The translations under genes were made by a program, and so were the position numbers. A stretch of DNA of 64,000 nucleotides, from positions 436,501-500,500 of the forward strand of contig JAOTOL010001469.1 of the NCBI GenBank assembly GCA_034440575.1. The letters are read 5' to 3'. Origin of the DNA: Imbricaverruca yamaguchii (Eukaryota; Arthropoda; Thecostraca; Neoverrucidae). This document shows positions 58,211 through 64,000 of this stretch, piece by piece; the stretch's first letter is position 1, and every line of letters starts with the position of its first letter. The notes beneath the pieces are model-generated. The model did no database searches, was not told the origin of the DNA, and saw nothing but the letters and a program-made list of their open reading frames with translations.

Positions 58211-59133
58211 CGTCCGGGGGTGGGGGCAGATATCTGCCCCCTCCGGTTTTTCCTCATTTGCCACCAAACTAATCGGGTTAGCAGGGCCAAGCCTCGCATA
58301 GCTGTTCAGTAGTCTTTTCCGCATAACCTCATACATTTTTAACCCTGGGTTATCTCAGGTCGGGTCACCAGGTCAGGCGAAGTGACCCATCTTCACTTGG
58401 AGTTCTAGGTGGCATAACTTCCACAATAATTGGGCGATTAATTTCAAACTTATAACACGTCATGATCTCATCAGGGACCATGATATGCATCTCGTATTTT
58501 TTTCGAAGCATTGACCTTAGGTCAGGTCGCGGCCATGGCTTCCCCATTATAGGGCTATGGTAAAATATACAAATGTTTCCTGGTTGCATATTTGCGCTCG
58601 GAATGATCTCCCAACGGTTGTGGCACGTAGATGGAAACTATGCTCAATGTTACCGTTGACATTTTTGCTCAGTGACCTCACTAAGGTCTCTGAGGTCACC
58701 TGAGATCACTACACATTTCTGCGCATTATATCGCACTGCATTGAGCTAGAAGCCTGAAATTACCGCTATTGTGCTTGTATCGCCAAAACGTGTCGATTGA
58801 TACATTGCATGACTTCATGACCTTGACTTGAGTTTCGGTTAACCTGACCTTAAATTACGCCACCTATTGTCGGTAGCGCATTTCAAGAACTGTCGAATAG
58901 CGTTTGCCGTTTGTTTCTATCTCTTACAGGTCCTGAGGTATGTGTCAATATCTGAGTCCCACCAGATCTGGTCGAATTTGACCCAGTGACCTAAATGTTG
59001 AACGGAGCGAAAAAAATGACAAACACTTTCGATAGAGCCCGTTACCAGCTATCCAACGCCGTCTTCCGTTTCTCGCTACCTAGCATAGTTCTAGAGATCT
59101 TAGGGGGCAGACATCTGCCCCCCCCCCCGGACA
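58211..59133. mobile_element. TIR element with palindromic subterminal boxes
   Basis: The left end (CGTCCGGGGG then a G-run) and right end (C-run then CCGGACATG) are inverted. Just inside are a 20-bp perfect palindrome GGGGGCAGATATCTGCCCCC (58222-58241) and, at the other end, GGGGGCAGACATCTGCCCCC (59103-59122). The interior has repeated GGTCA/TGACC motifs (58357-58385, 58515-58530, 58670-58705, 58815-58850) and no coding capacity. Target duplication is not clear. Confidence 0.72.
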
Positions 59134-59614
59134 TGCGAAGTTGGCGCGGATCTCTGGACGTGCGAGTGTTATTGGCATAGTTTGTCCATTAGACCGAACG
59201 ATGCATGCCAGTCAGTTGGTCTTCAGCTTTTTCAAATGATTGTCAGGTGTATTTTGAAACGATTTAATGCAAAACGCAACTAATTTGATCCTGGAATACA
59301 TGTTGCTTTGAAAATGAGGACAGGACCACTTTTTATGTGGTTTACCAAGCATATGCAGTACTGGAATATATTTCGCATAATCCGTGAAAGGCTATCATGG
59401 CAGGCAGATTGCCACACAATCTAAACACCGAGGATTCGTATTGATCAGCAGTTGTATCGTTGATTCCAATCGGCGTTTGTGATGTGATCAGGGGATTCGA
59501 GATCAATGTTCGTGGATCCAATTGTTTGAGCAAAGATTCCACATTCAGTAGCTAGCTTAAACCCTGCAGCAATTGAACAGTCGGCTGAATGACGTTAGTT
59601 AACCTCAAAAACGT
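59134..59614. other. Unassigned stretch
   Basis: Nothing recognised. Confidence 0.35.
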
Positions 59615-59776
59615 GGTAGACCGCTGAATGGCGGTAGACCGCCGAATGATGGCAAACCGCATGATTACAGTAAACGCTGCGTGGTGGTGGACCGCTAAAT
59701 GACTGTAGACCGCTGAATGACGGTGTACCGCTGAATGGCGGTAGACCGCAGGGTGGCGGTGAACTGTTTAATGGCA
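59615..59776. repeat. 18-bp minisatellite (GTAGACCGCTGAATGGCG)
   Basis: About nine diverged units. Confidence 0.88.
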
Positions 59777-59777
59777 G

Positions 59778-59807
59778 TAGATCAGACCGCTGCAGGGGTC
59801 TGATCTA
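59778..59807. repeat. 11-bp hairpin at the end of the 18-bp array
   Basis: TAGATCAGACC (59778-59788) pairs with GGTCTGATCTA (59797-59807) across an 8-nt loop. It abuts the minisatellite. Confidence 0.9.
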
Positions 59808-62680
59808 TCAGCGGCATTTATCCTGCGGATACAGCGATCGGCGTTTAGGCAGTGAAGTTTCTGCACCGGCGGACAGATATGTTTTGCGGCGCAGCCTACC
59901 CAGACCTGTTCGTACTAACCTGGAAGGAGGCGGAACGTCGCATGTTTGATCCTCGGGTGGCTTATTTGCACGATCTAGGCATGTTGCAATGTTTTTGTTG
60001 TTTGCTGTAACCCCGACGCAGAGATTTGCAACTTCGACTAATGGTGCCCAAGAACTATACAGGGCGATAAAACTGTCCACAAAATACAATATAGCAGGAG
60101 GTGAATCTGGGTTGGACAATTTATGTCACCGTCAAACGGTGCAGTCGGCACCATACTGGCCTAACCAAGCGTTAACTAGTAGGCGCACGACCAGGTCCAT
60201 GTGTGAAAACTGCATAAACGAAAGAAAAGCTCTCTTAGTGCATGCTTCATCAAGTCGTTAGCCGGCTATTTAATTTCAGACTCCTATGTCTTCTATGTCT
60301 GAGGCGCCATATTCCAATAACTAATTCAAAACCGATTTGTCTGGGCTTTTGCAAGAAAACCTTTCCCCAAACACCGGAGCACCCTTTTGGTGCCGATATG
60401 ATCGAGCACAGGATAATACGCCCCGAATAGTCTCCTCTGGCAATCAGCATTTGCATGCATGCGAAGGCCTTTAACTATGCTCATCTGATATCATTGAAGG
60501 CACTAGTGGACCCGAGGAATGAATGCGACAATGCTCCCCCAATCTGCTTTCAAGACGGTGAAAAGCAATTCCCCCTGACCTTTGGGGTGCCATCCCCGAC
60601 GAGGCACCATCTTTCCATGATAGGAGATGTCGAAATCATCTCTCCAATGTTCCAACGCTTTATGTCAAACGAGGAGGAACCAGAGTAAGAGCGCCTCTTT
60701 TATCCATCTGCCTTCATTCAAATATCAGCCCCTCGTCTACATCCCTGTCCCCGACCAGGCCCTGCAACACAAACCATCCCAGGCATGAGCAGGAAGGGTA
60801 ACTTCTCAGGTTCTACCCGTCCGATCCCTATCGGTGTAGTCTCGCCCTCTCGGCCAGACCCCAGGTTCCAGGAGGTTGAGGTTCCCCTCCACACGAATCC
60901 AATTGCGGTGGAGAACCAAGCTTGATATGATCCAGTATTCCGAAGGAGCGAACTCCGTGTCTGCCGGACCGGCCAGATGCGGTCAAGAGGTGGACGACGC
61001 CGTAGTGTAGTCTGGATGGTCAGACTATCTCCCGGTGGTGCGAATGCGCCGCCTGCCCCACATAGTTCCGCGGATATTTGACGTCCTGCTGTCACAGCCG
61101 GCGCCTCCCCCTTAGGGCCCCTTGTGGTGGACGGTAGCGCTGGACCGAAATAAGCACAATCACATTACAATATACACTTTCTTGTAAAGTGTATATCACT
61201 TTACAACAAAAAACCACCGTGAATATTGCAAGGCTCCCACATACCAATTACTTTGTATTCGTGACACCCATAAACTACCAGCTAGTGCGTTCCGTTCAGC
61301 CCCGAGGCGCGGACCAGACCACCATAACTGTCCAGTCGTGAGTTCAGGCCAAGAGCCAAGGCACGATTTCTTCAGGTACTAGCCCTGAAATCCACGGAGC
61401 CGGGGAAGACACTTCTCAACTTCAGTTTCAACCTTAGCGCGGTTGAGACCTCCTCGGAATTAATCATACGAGAGACATTGAGGAACGGGTGAATGGAAGT
61501 GTAACTATGCAACTTGTATTTGAATGAAATTAATATAAAAATGACTCAGAATGACTTAGTTGACGTCACATGGTAACAATGATCTCTGGTACACCAACTG
61601 CACTTGTGCTGATCTGTCGATGTGCACCGGTCCGAATGAATCTCGTAGCAAGCAAGTGGTTAAGACATAACGTTTACGACAAACTATGTCATCGCTAGAA
61701 AATGACATAGGCATAGGCCATTGCTTTACCAAACGTGTTCTAGGTACTCATTTAAAGGTGCTGACCGTTTAAAGCCACCGCCAATTGGTTTGGCCGATAT
61801 GGTAGAGAATCCAAAAGGGGCAAAAAGCTCTGTGGCCCACGGGCCAGGCTCAATTGCATTCCAGGCTATTGTGGAGTGTAGCCCAGAATGGTAAAGGATC
61901 AGACGATTCCTCAGACATAAAGTTTGCTGTTATCTGTCCATCGGCGTAGCATGATACTTTTCTCGTGTATATATGCTTGAGGGTGTGACTTGGGCGCATG
62001 CAACTATACATCTTTATAACTCCAGAAAAAGGCCTTGGTATATTTAATCGGTAGCATATTAGTTTCGGGAGGTAAATGATTAAACCTTGTCGATGCGCTC
62101 TAAAACTTTAAAAAAAACAACCAACCAATCAGTGGCGAGCGATGAGCATACTCAGCTACAGCCAACATGCATCCTGCTATGCCTACGAATGTGTAGTATC
62201 TCAACCTTCTTTAATGTACACCAACCATAATTTTACAGCTATTGGCATGATTTGGCAGCAGCCGAAGCTTAAAAAAAACGATAGGCTGTCGGCACCCAAA
62301 CTAGATAGATGAACAGGCGAAGAAACAATGTGTACGGGGGAGAACGTAACAGAGATCCATGAGTATAAGGGCAAAATAGGAGCTAGGTAGATGGCAAGAA
62401 AATAGATGAGCCCTGATTACTGCATGCTAGGATGACTGTTGTACACCTCCACGAATTCAGATACCACTGGCAGCAATAAGTTCAAAAACCGATGCACATC
62501 ACACACGTATAGTAAAACTCTGTTTATTCGTCACATACCACAATGAGTATCATGACCTATAGTAAATCGTCACATGTTCCATCCAAAGGTTCTATAAAAT
62601 TTGGATATAAATATTAAGAGGAATATTTGTGACGCAAGAGGTAACCTTCGACACACCAGTTCCCACGCAGAGCATAGATC
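59808..62680. other. Unassigned stretch
   Basis: No supported gene. A 27-bp hairpin lies at 61170-61196 (ATATACACTTT / AAAGTGTATAT around CTTGT). A 125-codon minus frame at 60718-61095 has no recognised domain. Confidence 0.4.
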
Positions 62681-62684
62681 AGCA

Positions 62685-62845
62685 CCAGCATAACGCTGTC
62701 AGCATCAGAATGAAGCCAAAAGTATCAGGAGAAAGCTAGCAGCGTCAGCAAAACTAGCAACATCAGCATAAAAATAGCAGCGTCAGCATAGAGCTAACAG
62801 CATCAGAATAAAACTAGTAGTATCAGCATAAAGCTATCAAACTAG
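62685..62845. repeat. ~21-28-bp minisatellite (AGC..CATCAGCATAAA-type)
   Basis: Six to seven irregular units around CAGCATCAGCATAAAACTAG, lying about 180 bp beyond the terminal exon at 63028. Confidence 0.8.
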
Positions 62846-63027
62846 GCTTTATCCAGAAGAGTCGCGCTTACATTTCGACAAAGAGTCGCACCTGTAGACA
62901 ATTAGAGCCTCGTTTAAAACGTGTGTAAACAGCAGCTGCGCCGCCAGTAGGCGAGCTCTTGTCACGGCCCCACAGACAACACTTGGCTGCGCCCAGGGCG
63001 ATCGGCTTCCTCCGCCACCAGGACGCG

Positions 63028-63195
63028 CTATCCTGTCTGCCCATCCAGCTGGACAGCCTGCACCATCAGAGGCAGAAGGTGAACGTGCTGACGGCCCAGC
63101 ACGAACACCAGCTCCTCCATCCAAGAGACCTCCTCGGCGTCCCAGTGATGGTGAAGCAGGTCCAGCGCACTCTTCAGACGCTCTTCGCCCAGAGT
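63028..63195 (-). CDS. Probable terminal exon of a neighbouring gene
   Basis: On the minus strand, a strong acceptor with a pyrimidine-rich lead (CTCGCCTCTGCCGCAG, ending at 63196) opens 55 codons ending in TAG (63030-63028). The segment is more GC-rich than its flanks. The peptide begins TLGEERLKSALDLLHHHWDA and continues EEVSWMEELVFVLGRQHVHL, an amphipathic helical pattern, but I do not recognise the family. It is upstream of the lectin signal-peptide exon on the same strand, so it should belong to a different gene whose other exons lie beyond the window. It is not proven: the frame stays open on the intron side as well. Confidence 0.4.
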   Translation of the reverse strand, partial: TLGEERLKSALDLLHHHWDAEEVSWMEELVFVLGRQHVHLLPLMVQAVQLDGQTG

Positions 63196-64000
63196 CTGCG
63201 GCAGAGGCGAGACGTCAGCGGAAGCAGTGGCGCAGCCAGGATCTCCCAACCGAAAACAGTGATTAAACTGAGAAAGCTTCTGGTTAGCGAAGCGCGCCAA
63301 GAACGTGGAATTTTGCACTGCAAAAATCTCTAAGTTTTTCGTTTCATTTAGTGCAGTATTGGCTGCTACCCAACTACGTCTCTGGTGAGAAGAGTACGCT
63401 GCAAAGGTGGCACATTGAAGAAAGAGTCCATGACCACAGACGACCGACTCTACAAACAAAACGACCCAGACGACGCCGTTAGCATCACGAAGTATAGTTC
63501 ACAGCTGAAGCCCAGAAAACTCTGCCCTCGTCCCTAATGGCACTGTTGATATGAAACTTAGCCCGCACCCGAGTACCCTGAAAGGCCTGGGCCCAACCCT
63601 GATGGTACTGCTGGTAATATGCAACACTTCAACCTGAAAATCCCAAAAACTGCTGCCTCGCAACAATGCTGCAGTTTAAGAGTTCTGTTGAGTTTTGGCT
63701 GCACCATTGGAAGCGAAGCGACAGCACATTCAAACAGCAGTATCTCATGGCTAAGACGGATGAATTACGTGCCACTGCGTACGACAAGCTTGTGATCGGT
63801 GCGACACCCTGCCGTGTGGCTCACGAGCTAAACCTGGCAATAGTCATCTCCGCATATTTGGAAACAATTCCAAACATGCTTTGATACGTCCAGTGTGCAT
63901 TGATATATATCGGAGCTCTAATGCACGCAATAACTGCAATAATACAGGCATTGCATTGAAGTGAATGTCAGAAGCACGGAGTGTACGCTTTGAACGAGCT
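63196..64000. other. Intron of the neighbouring gene or unassigned sequence
   Basis: If the exon at 63195 is real, this is its upstream intron. A 72-codon plus frame at 63666-63884 has no recognised domain. Confidence 0.35.

Overview
This is a eukaryotic (metazoan, invertebrate) genomic window. It has spliced genes with GT/AG introns and GC-rich exons in a more AT-rich background. It also holds tRNA-derived SINEs with target-site duplications, CR1/Jockey-type LINE debris, TTAA-targeted DNA-transposon fragments, a dead piggyBac transposase, and a very high load of micro- and minisatellites (about 8 kb of tandem arrays). No operons, rRNA genes, CRISPR arrays or plausible bacterial genes are present. 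The Arg/Ala/Pro-rich, GC3-rich exons would suit a crustacean such as a barnacle, but that is a guess; the phylum cannot be fixed from the sequence alone.

The main gene lies on the minus strand and appears to cover most of the window. Three exons at 40649-39809, 13495-13398 and 2997-2804 encode consecutive thirds of one C-type lectin-like domain (CTLD) behind a CUB-like domain. Intron phases match exactly (phase 2, then phase 1), so introns of about 26.3 kb and 10.4 kb are inferred. Upstream on the same strand, a signal-peptide exon (53711-53507) and a second exon (50410-50233) also match in phase. They are probably the 5' part of the same secreted or membrane protein, with at least one exon missing between 50.2 and 40.6 kb. 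A separate minus-strand gene seems to end at 63195-63028. A possible plus-strand first exon (20137, with an RFX-like X-box just upstream) and an unassigned 173-residue minus-strand ORF (36540-36019) lie in the large intron.

Layout: 0-3 kb, (TG)n, unassigned DNA and the last lectin exon. 3-13 kb, intron with two SINEs and a CR1-like LINE split by a 4.0-kb nest of TTAA-flanked elements. 13.4-15.3 kb, lectin exon, 11-bp satellite and a double palindrome. 17-22.5 kb, (CCA)n, 53-bp and GC-rich minisatellites, a piggyBac relic and a LINE fragment. 24-25 kb, 39-bp minisatellite. 30-31.6 kb, long fold-back element. 32-39 kb, 45-bp minisatellite, G-rich tract, an array of nine CRE-like palindromes and a pyrimidine tract. 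39.8-40.6 kb, CUB/CTLD exon. 41-45 kb, degenerate repeats and a 1.46-kb tandem duplication. 45.5-46.3 kb, single arm of the fold-back family. 47.7 kb, (TA)n. 50-54 kb, lectin 5' exons and a 46-bp minisatellite carrying copies of a splice acceptor. 57-60 kb, minisatellites and a TIR element. 63 kb, end of the next gene.

Two themes recur. Minisatellites sit against lectin exon boundaries. Several unrelated non-autonomous element families share two traits: a G-run/C-run hairpin at the terminus and internal AGGTCA (nuclear-receptor half-site) motifs.
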